DNA of 64,000 nt from Sphagnum compactum (GCA_965153455.1 OZ234502.1:6045495-6109494), one strand, 5' to 3'; shown: positions 1 to 12,764, counted from the first letter of the stretch. The notes: a model not told the origin generated them from the sequence alone. Translations and numbers: made by a program.

Positions 1-2219
1 TTGCTGTCAGGGAGATTCAGCAAGATGCATCCGTCGTCCCGGTTAGTGAGAGCCGTGATGAGGGAAGGCTTGATCCTGAGAATGACGAAGCGGGATCTCC
101 TCCTGTCACTGACAGTATTGAAGACCAGATTCATCCTCTCGTTTCTGTGATACAAGGCGACAGCTCTGCTAGTGAGCCAGAAGATTCATATATTTGGTCT
201 ACAGAGGGAAGAAGTGTGCATGTACAGGAAGACAAATCATCATCCAATACACATGAGGAGAGATGCATCCCTATCGATGAGATTGGTGAGGAGAGTCTGC
301 TTGTTGGTGCTGAGATTGATCAGCGGAGAGCAAACCTTGCTCCTGACACAGGGATATTTCAAGAAAGATGTCTTCCTGTGGATGCAACTATAGATGAGAA
401 GAGATCTGAAGTGCCTTCAAACATGGAACCATGCGTGGAGGGATCTCTTTCAGCAACTGAATATGAAGAGAGATCCACTCCAGTCTTGGAGATTCATGAA
501 GAGGGGTCTCATGTTCCTGGCTATGAGTTTAATGAGGAGGTATGTGAGGAGATCGGCCCTGTATCTGGTGCTGATGAAGAGATAAAGATAGTGGCAGGAA
601 GATTGGGCCTTGCGATTATAAAACATTCTCTATGTGCTAGTGAGACTGATGGGAAGCCATATCATGTGGAGGAGGTACTTAGTTCTGAAGTTTATGAGAG
701 ACCACCTGTAATTCCTGGGACAGACACCTTGCAAGAAAGATCTGGTGATATTTCTAGCAGGGAAATATCTGTGGAGGGTGCATCACCGATTGCCACTCAC
801 AATCCTGAAGAGAAACTAATTCCTGTGCTTGAGGAGGAGACCAGATCTCATGTTTGGGCCTCCCCAAAACATGAAGAGGAATCTGTTCCCACCGCTGAGT
901 TCTGCTTGGATGCTGCAGCTGGATCCCAAGTGCATAAGCTTCCTGTAGAAACTCCAGGAACTGATAATTCCACCTCAGCTTCTCTGAATGACACAGCTGA
1001 CAAGATAGGCAATGATTCAGCATTGGACCCATCCATAACTCAGGTCTTCAGCAATGCTGCTGCTGCTGGACTTAATGCAACCAATATTCGTGTAGCTGAA
1101 GTTCACAATTGCAGACTCTCCTTCAGTGATGCGATGGACCAGGCATCTGATGGGGCAATGGTGAACTCATCAGTCCACCCCTTGAAGAGTGGATCTCATG
1201 AGCATAACATAATTGAGCTCCCCACAGCTGAAGCTTATGATTCAACAATAGCAGTTGAGCAGGCAGGTGGTGAACCAGCATTGAACCCAGTTAATGCCTT
1301 CAATGAAGCAGACCACACGCCTGAACCAATTGAGATATGTCATGATCACACAATCTCTACTAATTGTGCAGCTGATGAGGCAGGTGCGGTAGCAGTCATG
1401 ATTACAACAGTTCAGCTGATAAATCATGCCAATCTTCGGTCTGAAACGATTAAGAGTACACCTTCAGATGATGGAGGTGAGCTCACATCTGATGCAACAC
1501 TAGCTTCCAATCATGTGGTTAGTCGGTTTCCAGTAGTAGAATATGATCATGATAGGACATCAGATGTAGAAGGATTGACCAAGGAGGGTTCTGAAATCGT
1601 CCTAAACCCTGATTCTGAAACCATTGAATCTGATGGAAGTGACTCTTCAAAGGAGGTGAAAGAGGTAACTTATTCACATCTCCAACTGAATCACACTCTT
1701 GATGTTGATTACAACGTTAACAAGAGGCTTTCTTCTGGTGCCAATAACACTACAAGGCAATTATCAACAGCTCAGAAAATTGTGGCTATGGAGGAGCTAT
1801 CTGATTCAATTCTTGATGGGCCAGCTCGAGATCAGACTCAACCACAAGCTTACTTAGTTCACAAAGCTCTGCAGCCAACAACTGCAGAGCAGGTGGCCCA
1901 TATCTCAGACAAGCTCAAGGGATTCATTGCGCAAGGCTCTTCTAGGCGCAGCAATCCCACCAAGGAGTTTACAGAAAAACCTTCACCTGCTCTCAAGGAA
2001 GGCTCTTTTGCACTTTCGCAAGCTAGATTTTCATCTTCAACATCTGGCACAAGAAGCTTGTTGCGTCGGATTCATTTTTACTCTTCCAGTGATGACAGCT
2101 CAGGTGATGAAGAAGTCTCTCTAGATTCTGACTCAGGCTCAGAATCAGACATGGATTCTGAGCTAAATCATCATCATCCAGCTGTGTTGTCCCATGAGCT
2201 CCTTGCTCAAGCTACATGA
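1..2219 (+). CDS. Large acidic protein, C-terminal part (5' end outside window)
   Basis: I do not recognise this gene. The frame is open from base 3 without a stop, so the roughly 738 codons here are the C-terminal part of a longer protein, and no start Met is needed in the window. The first ~280 residues contain loose repeats of an acidic module (pattern E-[EQ]-R-x-x-P-[IV]-x-E/D, at about bases 255-290, 360-390, 465-495 and 805-835), followed by long low-complexity stretches rich in E, D, S and T. Near the C-terminus (bases ~1780-2000) a better-ordered segment reads like helices (AMEELSDSIL, EQVAHISDKLKGFI). It is followed by a Ser/Asp/Glu-rich tract that would suit casein kinase 2, and the protein ends in ELLAQAT. 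No membrane segment or known domain is visible. Codon use and the long frame make it coding; the function is unknown. Confidence 0.72.
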   Translation, partial: AVREIQQDASVVPVSESRDEGRLDPENDEAGSPPVTDSIEDQIHPLVSVIQGDSSASEPEDSYIWSTEGRSVHVQEDKSSSNTHEERCIPIDEIGEESLLVGAEIDQRRANLAPDTGIFQERCLPVDATIDEKRSEVPSNMEPCVEGSLSATEYEERSTPVLEIHEEGSHVPGYEFNEEVCEEIGPVSGADEEIKIVAGRLGLAIIKHSLCASETDGKPYHVEEVLSSEVYERPPVIPGTDTLQERSGDISSREISVEGASPIATHNPEEKLIPVLEEETRSHVWASPKHEEESVPTAEFCLDAAAGSQVHKLPVETPGTDNSTSASLNDTADKIGNDSALDPSITQVFSNAAAAGLNATNIRVAEVHNCRLSFSDAMDQASDGAMVNSSVHPLKSGSHEHNIIELPTAEAYDSTIAVEQAGGEPALNPVNAFNEADHTPEPIEICHDHTISTNCAADEAGAVAVMITTVQLINHANLRSETIKSTPSDDGGELTSDATLASNHVVSRFPVVEYDHDRTSDVEGLTKEGSEIVLNPDSETIESDGSDSSKEVKEVTYSHLQLNHTLDVDYNVNKRLSSGANNTTRQLSTAQKIVAMEELSDSILDGPARDQTQPQAYLVHKALQPTTAEQVAHISDKLKGFIAQGSSRRSNPTKEFTEKPSPALKEGSFALSQARFSSSTSGTRSLLRRIHFYSSSDDSSGDEEVSLDSDSGSESDMDSELNHHHPAVLSHELLAQAT

Positions 2220-5200
2220 AATTAGAGTCTGTGAAAGAGCCACTAGCTTGAAAAACTTGCTGTTTTCTCTAGACCTTTCAACAATTTAGCAACATATGTT
2301 TAGAAGGGTGTAGGCCAGTTCCATAAAGTGGAGACTCCTCTTTGCTTTTTATTGAAGAGGATCTTTGCAGTGATTTCTGGATCTCTGCATCTCAGATATG
2401 GGATAGCAAGAAAAATTCACACCAAACTAGACTAAACAATGTACAAATCAGTTTACAAACTCCTTCAATCTATACACCCACAGCTTGCAGTCATTGTTGT
2501 CTGTCCATCCTCAGGTTCCCTTGTCTTCAGAGATCTGTCTGCAGGCTTTGCATAACACTTGTGGAGCTTCCTGTCTCTGAAGAAAAGACAGAAGCAGAGT
2601 GACAGTTCAACCCGTACTTTGGTTGCAGCATAAATCTGCCACAATTGTTGCAACTTGTCCTGCCAAAGAAATCTTGTACCAAAATTCCATGAAGAAATGG
2701 AGGACTATGGCTAAAAATATGAGAATCAGTAGCATCTGCAATTGTGAGGTTGGTATTCAGTACAGATTGGCTCAACTTTTGCTTCAAAAACCAAAACCTC
2801 TCTCCTTAATGATTTTAACTTATAATGAACATGTTGCATTATGTCACTCAATGCATAAAACCTGATGTTCCTCATGTGACTTTGCACATATTTCTACACA
2901 CTGCAGAAGAAGTTCTTAATGTGTATTCCTTACAGTAGGAGCTTACATCTTCTTGGACTTGTGTGTCCAGTTTTTCTCACACTCATCCAATAACAAGCTC
3001 TCAACATCATCCCAGAAATAGGCTTCCTTTGCAAGCATTTGCATCTTCTAGAAAACCTTTGCCATACAACAATAAAGTCCTGGACCAAGAGTGCAGTACC
3101 ATTGCTCCTTGAAAGGAAGGATAGTATCATGTGTGAGAACTCTGTGAAATTCTCCGGAATGAATCTTGGAGATCATACAGGACCTTGATGAAGCCTTTGC
3201 TGCAATAGATGGAACTATTTCCCTACATCACGAATTTGTACGAGAGACATATCTCTTTAACCACTTGGCTTTTGGGATCTCTGCATAGATGTATAAGTCA
3301 ACTACATAAATTCTGGTCTCGAGAACCCATTTCTGGGGCCAGGGTGAAGCAGCACCTACAGGATCACCCTCTTCAGTGAGGCCTCTGATCCCATTCAGAC
3401 TTGGTGCTTACAAGATTTGGTGTTGAGTTTGCTAACACTGGGGTTTGTTGACATGGTGCCATGTGACATGATCTACCACAAAGTACTCATTAAGTTATCA
3501 ATACCACTCAACAATTTCATTCAGTCTTGAAATGTTGGTCCCCTACCATTGTCTAAATCAGTGTTGGCCAGTTCTCTCTTTTTCACTGCAACAACTGGTG
3601 GGTAAGTGTCAGGTATATGGAATTATGATCAATGGTTCTCAGAAAATCCAAGAACCAGGTTTGCTAGGATCTGGTGATTGCCAAATTATTAAAACATGAA
3701 TGGAAAGTCCACAATGATGTAATATTAGATTCATCTAGTGGTAGATGAGTATCTCATCTTGGATGTGAATCGAGTGATGGTAAATCTAATGGGTGCATAC
3801 GTTTGGCCATGTGCAACTAGGTGAAATTAGGAGTGTGACTTGGACTTGGACAAGTGTGAGGAGCTTGGAGTAAACGGGCACGTCATTTGGTACTAAAGCA
3901 AGCTTTTGAACTAGACTATGTGGCAACATGGGAGATATTGACAAAGCGAAAACCAATCGTCAAGGCAAAGGACCAAGTACACATTCCTATAGGGATGAAT
4001 TGTGATTGCATAGGGTGAGCTAGTATGGTGATCCTTTACAAATGGTTGTTGTAGTTGATAGATTTGTTCTAGGTTCCTCATATACATCAAGGATACCTCA
4101 CTTAAAAGGTGAAGAGGTTTTTGGATCCACCAAATCAAGGCAAGAGATCTGCCCCTAGGATCAGAAGGTTTTATGCACAAGCATGATCATGTTAATTTCT
4201 CTTGTCTACGAATGAAATTCATTTTGTACAACTTTGCACCCAATGCAAATGTGGGCTAGTTGAGCCATTCGCAAGAGGTCTTTTCAATTTTCATCACAAT
4301 GGTGAGGAGGTGTTGGAACGCATTTGTGGTGACAATATTTGGTGCATTGAACAATGCCTCCCAAAGTCAAATGCTTAATGTTTAGCATTGCAAAAGGACA
4401 CCAAACACTATTACAAGAAGAAAATCATTTCAAAGATAGTAGATTGTGGGATTCTTGCTCCTTGTTATGTTGGTAATTGGAGTGTTGTTAGAGGTGCAAC
4501 AATTGAGCTACACAAATTTTGGTTTTGTCATGATGATCACAATCGTTGTGTTGGAGGCACCAAGAGGAAGTATGCAATTGGTAGGTGCATTGTGCCTTTT
4601 ATATGGCATGTGCAAGAAGGAAATAATCTCATTGAAGATGAGGTGACAAAACACTAAAAGAACCTAGTTTCTTCCTTTTTGAAAAGTCGATGTGTCAAAC
4701 TAGAAATTTCTTTGGTGATGATGCATTTGTTCTTGTCAATAAATTGGCAGATGCAAATGCTTGGCTAAAGCCTTGAAATGGAAAGAATATTTGTTGTCTT
4801 TTAATATTCAAGATTTCAACTCAACAACAAAATAAGTGGAAGGTCGGACGTGTTCTTGTCACATAGATCTTGATGTCCATTAACATTCTTATTCTTGGCT
4901 ATGGATGAATATATCATTTCGTTTCAAGTTCAATTGAAAATCATAAACAAATATGAGGTTATGGTTGGCAAATTCCCTTCATGCATTTGCATAAATTTTG
5001 TGTCAATGATGATAGGCTCATTAGGCGGTTGTGGAAAGTGGGTGCATTGTAAACACTTATATTACATCTTGCAAAATGTGATGTTCTGTGGGTTGATGGA
5101 AATGTTCATTCAACATTCGACTTGGAGTTGGGACAAAATTCATAAATTAACAGGTCATACCAAAGCTACAAAAGTCAATTAGTTAGATGATTTCTTAGAT

Positions 5201-6900
5201 AATTTAACTAGTTTTGGTTTTCTAATTTCGAGAGGTAGAAGTCACTAGCTAAACTAAAGTAGTTTGAATTTGATACTAACTGGTTGGAGGTAAAAGTCTC
5301 TAGCTAAACTACGGTAATTTGAGTTTCCTAATGTTCAAGATGATATAAAGACCAATATATATTATGTGTTTTCAAATATTTGCTAAGGCCTTCTAGTGAC
5401 TATCCTCTTTGATTCCATGTGATGAATGTGGGCTAAAACATAGTCCATTGACAATTACATGGTAGTTTGCCCAATGTTGAATCTCAAGTACAAATTTATA
5501 TAATGTGGTAATATATCGATTTATTGTTTGCAATAAAAACCTTGTTCACCTACCCGGGTAAAACCAAGCAAATAGGAGCCAATTTTTTCATAACTAGTGT
5601 TTGGTTTTGATGTTCATAAGTTTCATAAACTAAGTTAATGTTGAAATTATATGTTGTTTTTATATGAAGACATTTTAAATATATCAATCTAACATCTAGA
5701 TAAGTTTGAAAGTAGTCCAATAAATATAGAATACCTTTTAGCACCTTTTAAAGCCCACAACTAATGTTTTTCAGCATATTGAAATATTGTAAAAACATTG
5801 TTTTAACACCATTGTTTAACATTGTCTTAGGACTTTTCATCCAATCTCATGTTGCCACATCATCTTTTCAGGACAAGTTATGGTGACTCAGGACATTGCC
5901 GTTGGCTCCTCTTTGCCCATTTTTACCCACCTATGTTATCCAAACTTGTCCAACAAATAACATCTTTTTGGATTTTTTCATCAAAAAAGTTCACCATGCG
6001 TCATTCATCCATTTACATGTGGCAAAACATTTAATCACATTGGTAAAGATTTTTTCCAATGTGGCAAGAAATATTTTTCACATATTTCATCCATGTCATC
6101 AAAAGATGCTTGAAAATCAATTCCATCATGTTCATAGCAGAAATTGGTGAAATGTATATCACATAATCTAAAAATATGGTGACAGAACCTATATACTACA
6201 TAGTTCTATGGCAATGCACATTGCACTATCATCTATGTAGTATAGACCTACGTATGTGTAAAACTCTCTTAGATTTGAATAAATTCAATGTAGGGTGATT
6301 GTTCACAACAAGAGCTAGAACTTAGGACACCCTATGCAGATAGACACAAATTATAATGGACATTGGACATTGGATGATTGGACATAGAAGCTCAAACACA
6401 ATGGATCCGAACTTACAATGTACATATGACACATAAGCTCAAACTCAAAATTGGACACTATATAATAGAACATAATATTGAATAGTGGATATATATTAGA
6501 CTTTCACTTCAAATACATGACACACAAAACAAATAGACATAGACTTTCAAACTTGTTTGTTAAATTTCAATTAGACATCAAGACTCAAATAAAGATTCAA
6601 AATTTCAAACCAAAATGCAAACATACTTAAAAATATGATGCTTCAACCAGATTTAGACATACATAGTCCAAACCTTCAAACAAACGCAGACAAATTTAGA
6701 CACAAACTTATAGACGAACTCATGAAGACTCAAGTCTCAAATAGACATAGACTCTCTAACCCAAACATAATAAAAAGACACAAAATTAGACATTTTCATT
6801 GCTAAGACAAACATAAATTCAGAAGTATTCAAATATTAAACACAAATTCACAAATTGCCTAACTCAAATAGAATTTAAAAATACACAAAATCACTAGAAG
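2220..6900. other. 3' flank and AT-rich intergenic DNA, no gene recognised
   Basis: The first few hundred bases are probably the 3' UTR of the acidic-protein gene. Beyond that I see only short, unconvincing frames and no domain that I recognise. A CACTA-like motif (CACTATTACAAGAAG) occurs at 4406 and could be the end of an old transposon, but I found no partner end. Confidence 0.4.
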
Positions 6901-6944
6901 AAAAACCCCATTTTTTGACTTGTCTTAGTTCATGTTCATATGCT

Positions 6945-7640
6945 CACAAAATAACATTCCTAGTCTTATTCATTCCTTTTCAAAGCTTCTTGTCCTTGTC
7001 ATTTTGCTCATTTTTCCTTGAAATTCTTTGTCTTAATCATCTTGCTCATTCCTCCTTAAAGCTCATAATCTTGGTCATTTTGCTTATTGATCCTTGAAAC
7101 CAAGGTTTTGGTCATCTTGGTTGTTCTTCCTTGAAGTTTCTAGTTTTGGTCATCTTGCTTGTTCCTCCTTCAAGCTCTTTGTTTTGATTGTTTTGTTTGT
7201 TTCTCCTTGGATTTCTTGGTCCTTGTCTTGTTCATTCTTCCTTGAAGCCAAAGTTTTGATCATATTGCTTGTTGTTCCTTGAAGTTCTTGGTCTTGATTC
7301 TTTTGTTCATTCTTCCTTGAAGTTCCTGGTTTTAATCGTCTTGCTTATTCTTCCTTGAAGCCAAGGTCTTGGTCGTCTTGTTTGTTCCTCCTTGAAATTA
7401 TTGGCCTAATCTTCTTGTTTGTTCCTCCTTGGTTTTAATTGTCTTTTTCATTTCTCCTTGAAACTCCTAGTTTTAATTGTCTTGTTCGTTCCTCCTTGAA
7501 GCTCCTAGTCTTAATTGTCTTATTCATTCCTCCGAGCCAAGGTATTAGTTGTCTTGTTCATTTTTCCTTGAAGGTTTTGGTTTTGATCTTCTTGTTCATT
7601 CTTCCTTGAAGTTATAGTTTTAATACAATTTGATTTTTCA
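6945..7640. repeat. ~38-bp minisatellite (CCTTGAAG-type)
   Basis: A degenerate tandem array in which a module around CTTCCTTGAAG recurs about every 36-40 bases (near 7126, 7237, 7274, 7312, 7350, 7388). The intervening sequence is T-rich, of the form GGTCTTGGTCATCTTGTT. Copies drift in sequence but keep their spacing. The short frames here are products of the repeat, not genes. Confidence 0.75.
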
Positions 7641-8599
7641 AGCTCTTGGCCTTACTTTAGTTCAACTTCTCAAATTCCTAGTTTTATTTTAGCAATTTGA
7701 TTTCTCAATTTTTTGTCTTGTTGCAGCTCTTGGCCCTTTTTATATAGTTCAACCTTCAAGGCACCTGGTCCTATTGCTATAGTTTGACCTTCATGAACCA
7801 CCCCCACCCCAATGTCCCTAACTTATATTGTAGCTGGTTGTAGCCTTGCTACAACATGAGTTCTTGTTGCTTGCTTTTCTCTTACTTGTTGCCTAGTTGT
7901 TTATTGATTGATGTTGTAAACCTTGGATTAACACCTATATACCGTAGTGGATGTGGCCTAAATCCAGCTTTAAAAGTGTTGCGAGAGCGGTTGCTAGCTT
8001 GTCTTATAACATTTGTAGTCTAAGTTAAGACAAAGTTAAATCTTGCACATTTTTCCATTAATCTACAAGTTATTTTTTCAAGCCCAATCACCATTTCTAC
8101 AACTTTCTTGGATATTTGTTCTTTTCTCTCCTTTCATTTCACTTCTTTAATTTTTTTTGTTGATGATTTATCAATGGCCTTCTTTTGTAGGATATTTATG
8201 TACTGATTAGAAGTTACAATGTGTGATTTGAAGTAGTTACTAATGGTTCTTTGCCCTTGGTTTGTTTGGTAGGTAAATAGGGCAAGGACAATAAGTTGCA
8301 CATCTTCATGATCTCTTGGGTCAAATTAGGAAAATCTTGGATTTCTAATTATAACTAAAAATTGCAAGGTTGATTATACATTCATCAAATTCCCTTAGGC
8401 TAACTTCTATTAGCTTAGTATGATTTATTATAGGTTCATCTAGTTTCAATGGCCTTGCAATAGGGTTATGAGGCATTTCCCCATACTATCGAGTTAGTTT
8501 TTCAGCTAATGATGTAGGATTATTTGTTGATGTTGTTTTTAAAATAGTTCTAGCTTTGTTACTATAAACTACTTCTCCCATTGTTAGTTTCCTTCAACT
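7641..8599. other. Intergenic DNA, no gene recognised
   Basis: AT-rich sequence with no convincing reading frame. The right side probably belongs to the same transposon remnant as the transposase relic that follows. Confidence 0.35.
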
Positions 8600-9300
8600 T
8601 CATCTAAACTATAATCTTTTTCACCTTCCTCATTGTCACTTATTGCTCGTGCTATGTATATATCTAAAGGGCTAGTCATATGTTCAATTGCCTGAAGGTT
8701 TAAAAGCCATATTTGAAAGACCTTAAATCCATATTTGATGTTTTACTTCTAAAGCTTTGTGCACCCATGTAGCCAAAGTCTTGTTTAGTTCTATATAATG
8801 TTTGCTAGCCATGGGTACATCCCTTTCCTTTTTAAATCTTGTCTTGAATGGTTTAAAACAAGCTACATCTAAAGGTTGTAATGCATGTGAGGTGTGAAAG
8901 GATAGGTGATCATATATAAACCAAAGGCTTATGCATGTTTTATTGATTTTAGGGTAACATGGGATCCATGTTCATTTAGAATCAGTAAATGACAATTGGC
9001 TGTAGAGATCCTACCTAGAATAAATTGTCTGAAAAAAAATGACATGCCTTTGTTTTGTATTGCCATGCATGTATTTGTTTTGCAAAATTTGATACAATCA
9101 TCTTTTAGTCTCTCACCTTCCATGAAGATGTAAAACCTTGGCAAAATTTTGCATGCTACATTCACTACACAATTCATAGTCAACCAATCCTGAGATTTGG
9201 GAATGATGATGTAAACATGGTTTGAACCCTTCTTGGCCAAAATTCAAGCTCATGATTGTTTGCTTGTTTAAATGCTTGTTTTGTTTAATTTTCATACATA
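8600..9300 (-). pseudogene. pogo/Tigger-like DDE transposase relic
   Basis: On the minus strand, about 9240-8930, the translation runs AKKGSNHVYIIIPKSQDWLT, then a cysteine/valine-rich segment, YIFMEGERLKDD and HLLILNEHGSHVT. This is the core of the DDE_1 (CENP-B/pogo/Tigger/Jerky) transposase family. After a frame change, HTSHALQPLDVACFKPFK and ATWVHKAL follow at about 8860-8740, matching the C-terminal side of the same family. The catalytic Asp expected in LILD-GHGSH is Asn here (codon at 8974-8976), and in-frame stops lie at about 8928 and 8720. An acidic tail is visible around 8600-8650. The copy is therefore dead. Family placement rests on motif recall. Confidence 0.8.
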
Positions 9301-9332
9301 ATTTGCATTATAATTGTTTTGTAATAGTTTAC

Positions 9333-9693
9333 CAATATAAGAAATTATGGTTTATTTGATTGGAAAACTAGACCAAAGACAAGTCATTTTGACATTTGGT
9401 CAATTTGACAACTTAGTCATATGGACAAGTCAATTTAAACATGGCCAACTTGGATCGACGGTGTTTTTTACTAACCATAAAATGGTTTTTTTGTATGGTC
9501 AAATTGGACAAAAAAATTGGGTAGCCAAAAAACTTATTTAAAAAAATAGGTCAAAATTTTAATAAAAATATAACTAATAAATAAATAGTAAGTACCTATG
9601 TACCCCCCCCCACCTGTGACCTACTTACCCACCATGGCCTCCTACCTACCTATCCACAACCCACTTAGGTATTATACATTTACACATATGTAC

Positions 9694-9731
<38 letters not shown>

Positions 9732-9960
9732 TATACATACTCCACATAATATATGTTGGTAAGGGGGATTGAACCTTGGTTTCCTTGGCTTCATGTACAC
9801 CAATGTTTTGGCCATCAAACCATCACAGGTCATTTTTGAAACAATATGATACCAAATGCATTTAAAATGTTTTTTTGAACTTCAATTTTTTTCATAAAAA
9901 AATAAACATGTACTTAACGAGGTAGATAGGTGGATTGATCAATCGATAGATAGATGTTTA
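9333..9960 (+). repeat. Left arm of the long terminal inverted repeat
   Basis: Pairs with 13640-14255 in inverted orientation. It contains a run of nine Cs at 9603 and an (AT)n tract at about 9700-9728, which is much shorter in the other arm. The two arms have diverged by substitutions and small indels, so the insertion is not recent. Confidence 0.75.
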
Positions 9961-10454
9961 GGTAGGTAACACTACTACAATTCATGGTTTTTTTTATTGA
10001 ATTTTCTAGTAAAAAAAAACCCAAAATGACAAGTGTAAAAGAAACCACCCTATTAATTAGGACAAGTCGATTTGGATCTACCAACATGATTAGGTAATCA
10101 ATTTAAACCTTGTCATTTTGATTAGTAGAATAACTAATTATTTTATTAATAGATAGTGGACCATTTTTTCGGGTCAAATTTATACCTAAATTAAAATCAT
10201 TTTTTGGATTAATAGGTGGGCATGTAAGCAGGTAGGTAGTAAATGAGTTTAAGTAGGTTAAGAATAGGAACTTAAGTAGGTAGGTTATTAGTTTAGCCTA
10301 GTTTACTTAACCTCATCAAGCTACGTTAGTCTAACCTACCTATTTCATGCACATAGGTTCCAAGTATAAGAAATTGAACCCCAAATTTTACAATGATAAA
10401 CCAAGTCCTTACCAATGGATTACACCATCAAAGGTGGTCAACTTTTGTCAACTT

Positions 10455-10925
10455 TTATTTCACATCATTAAACATAATGGTTAAATCAAGTGGCTAAACC
10501 TAATGGTTAAACTTAATGACTTAATGTAATGATTAAACATAAGGGTTAAAACTTAGCTAAACATAATAATAAAATCTACTGGCCAAATAGTGGTTAACCT
10601 AGTTGATAAACTTAATGGCTATATTTCATGCTTAAACTTTGGCTAAACTTTGGCTAAACATAATGACTATACCTAAGTTAAAACCTAATGGTTAAATCTA
10701 GTAGTTAAACATAGTGGCTAAATTTAAGCTATACCTAGTGGCTAAACTTAGGCTATACCTAATGGCTAAATCTAACGGTACAACTTAGGTTAAACCTAGT
10801 GCTAAATCTAGTGGTTAAGCATAGTGGTTAAATTTAATGATTAAGTTTAAATTAAACTTAATGGTTAAAATTTGGGTAAACTTAACGATTACACCTAATG
10901 GTTACACCTTGTGGCTACATTTAAA
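10455..10925. repeat. Degenerate short tandem repeat (TAATGGTTAAAC-type)
   Basis: Repeats of about 18-24 bases built on GGCTAAACCTAATGGTTAAA with heavy drift. The same kind of sequence forms a second tract at 45080-45760, far outside this element. Confidence 0.6.
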
Positions 10926-11130
10926 TAGTTGGTAAATGGGTGGATAGGTAGGTATATAATATATAAGTAGGTCAGTAAGTAAGTAGGTAGGTTGGAAAAT
11001 AAGTATATAGGTTGTAGAAAGTGAAAACATATAGGTAGGTACATAAATAAGTAGGTGAGAAGGTATAAGGAGATAGGTAAATAAGTAAGTAGTTAGTTAA
11101 GTAAATCGGTGGGTGAGTAGGTAGGAGGTA
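10925..11130. repeat. (GTAG/TAGG)n-rich microsatellite tract
   Basis: Imperfect tetranucleotide tract rich in TAGG and TAAG. An opposite-strand counterpart, CTAC-rich, lies at 13415-13620, so the two may be inner parts of an inverted structure. Confidence 0.6.
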
Positions 11131-11162
11131 AATACATTATAGGGTAATATACCATGTCACAT

Positions 11163-11400
11163 TTGATTAAAGATCATTGGCCATCTTGAGTAAATGCTCA
11201 ACTTGACTAAAGATCATTGGCCATCTTGAGTAAATGTTCAACTTGATTAAAGATCATTGGCCATCTTGATAAATGTTCAACTTGACTAAAGATCATTGAC
11301 CATCTTGAGTAAATGTTCAACTTGACTAAAGATCATTGGTTATCTTGATTAAATGTTCAACTTGATTAAAGACCATTGGCCATTTTGATTAACGTTGTAC
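11163..11400. repeat. 40-bp tandem repeat, ~6 copies
   Basis: The unit TTGATTAAAGATCATTGGCC plus CATCTTGAGTAAATGCTCAAC-type sequence starts at 11163 and 11203 and continues at 39-40-base spacing. Copies are well conserved, one with a single-base deletion, which suggests relatively recent amplification. Confidence 0.85.
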
Positions 11401-11524
11401 AACTTGACTATATGTATTTAGTCAAATAAATCATTATAGTCAATTTGATCAATCAAAACATACATGTGTGATTCAAGCCCCTAGTCCTTAGTCAAAATGT
11501 ACATGTCCATTAATAAAAAACAAC

Positions 11525-12484
11525 AAATTAATCAACTTAAACGTGAATGGTGTACTTTGCTATTACCCTCAATTTGTTGTTTTACAAGGGAATGTTCGAG
11601 TGTTTGGAAGAAATATTGACAAAGGCAAAGTTGACATGAGAGTTGGAATGAAACATTTTCTTGCTCATGCATTTGAAAAGTTTTACATCACACTTTGGTC
11701 TTGTGTGAAACTGGAAGATGTGTTCAAGGTTTTTCCAATGTTGATTTTAAATATGTTCGTGGATCAGTTTGTTTTTATTTGGGTTGCAAACAATGTTCAA
11801 AGACTTTTGGTCAAATTTCTCCTAGGTCTTATTATTATTTGAAGCATTTGAAGCATGTGTACTATGGTTGTTGTGGGTTACTTTGTGGGAAGGAAGATCA
11901 AACATTGCTGATTGACGATGAACCTAATAAAATTTTTTGAAATCCAAAGTGGAGTGGTCTTTTTTCTGGAGTCCTTCAAGGATGAACTATTATCAAAGAA
12001 TAAGGTGCAATTGTTGGATTTGACATCTCATTTGTGGCCAACCTGAATTAAATTGCTTTTGATGAACATAATTCAAGATCATTATGATGTTTTCATCAAG
12101 TATTCTAAGCTTTGTTTAAGTTCTTCTTCTTGGAATTATTCTTGGTTCATGCAATATATGAATTGTGACAATGACGATCCTATCAATGCCCAACCCTTTT
12201 TGGGTATGCATTTTGAATCATTTCATTTGTTTTCATTTTTTATCTTTCAGGTCATTTCTTATCTTATATGTTGAAAAAATTATGTTATATGTTTTTTTTT
12301 GTTGGCACTGAGTTTTGTTTGTAGCTGGTTGTGCTTGTTGTTCGCAGATTACGCAACGACGTTTGTAGCTTTGAAAGGGAGAAAACAATGTTTGCCATTG
12401 GGATATTTATTTCGAGATAACGCGAATATAATTGCATATTTGACCATGGACCATCATAAAAGTTCGAAGATGAGGAAGAATTGA
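11525..12484 (+). pseudogene. FCP1/SCP-like HAD phosphatase relic inside the transposon
   Basis: From 11531 the translation reads INLNVNGVLCYYP, then MRVGMKHFLAHAFEKFYITL followed by WSCVKLEDVFKVFPML and DQFVFIW. After a frame change near 11785 it continues GCKQCSKTFG, SYYYLKHLKHVYYG and DQTLLIDDEPNK, then after stops NPKWSGLF and HYDVFIKYSK. The order (LD-x-NG-L, RPG..FL, LWS, LLIDDEP) is that of FCP1/SCP-like HAD phosphatase domains. The nucleophile Asp of motif I is Asn (codon 11540-11542), while the DDEP acidic motif is retained. The frameshift and stops make it a pseudogene. It may be a host gene fragment captured by the element. A further coding-like stretch at 12340-12484 (GRKQCLPLGYLFRDN) may be its last part. 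Confidence 0.68.
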
Positions 12485-12764
12485 CCTTATTTTTAATATT
12501 TCCATTGTTTTAAGGTTACTTACAGTAGTCTTTCATCTATGATAATATTATAGTTGGCAATTATGTTCAACTTGTATGTTTTATTTATTCCATTGGACTT
12601 TGTTATTTATTCAATTTTGTTTGCAATAAGAGTTATTAACAAGTTCGGCATTAGCCTAGCTCAAACTTCAAATTGTATTTTAAATTTTCAATCAACTTTG
12701 TGATTTGTGTTAATTTTATTATGTTAATCATTCCATCTTATTTTTGGTTGTGGTCGAAAACTTA

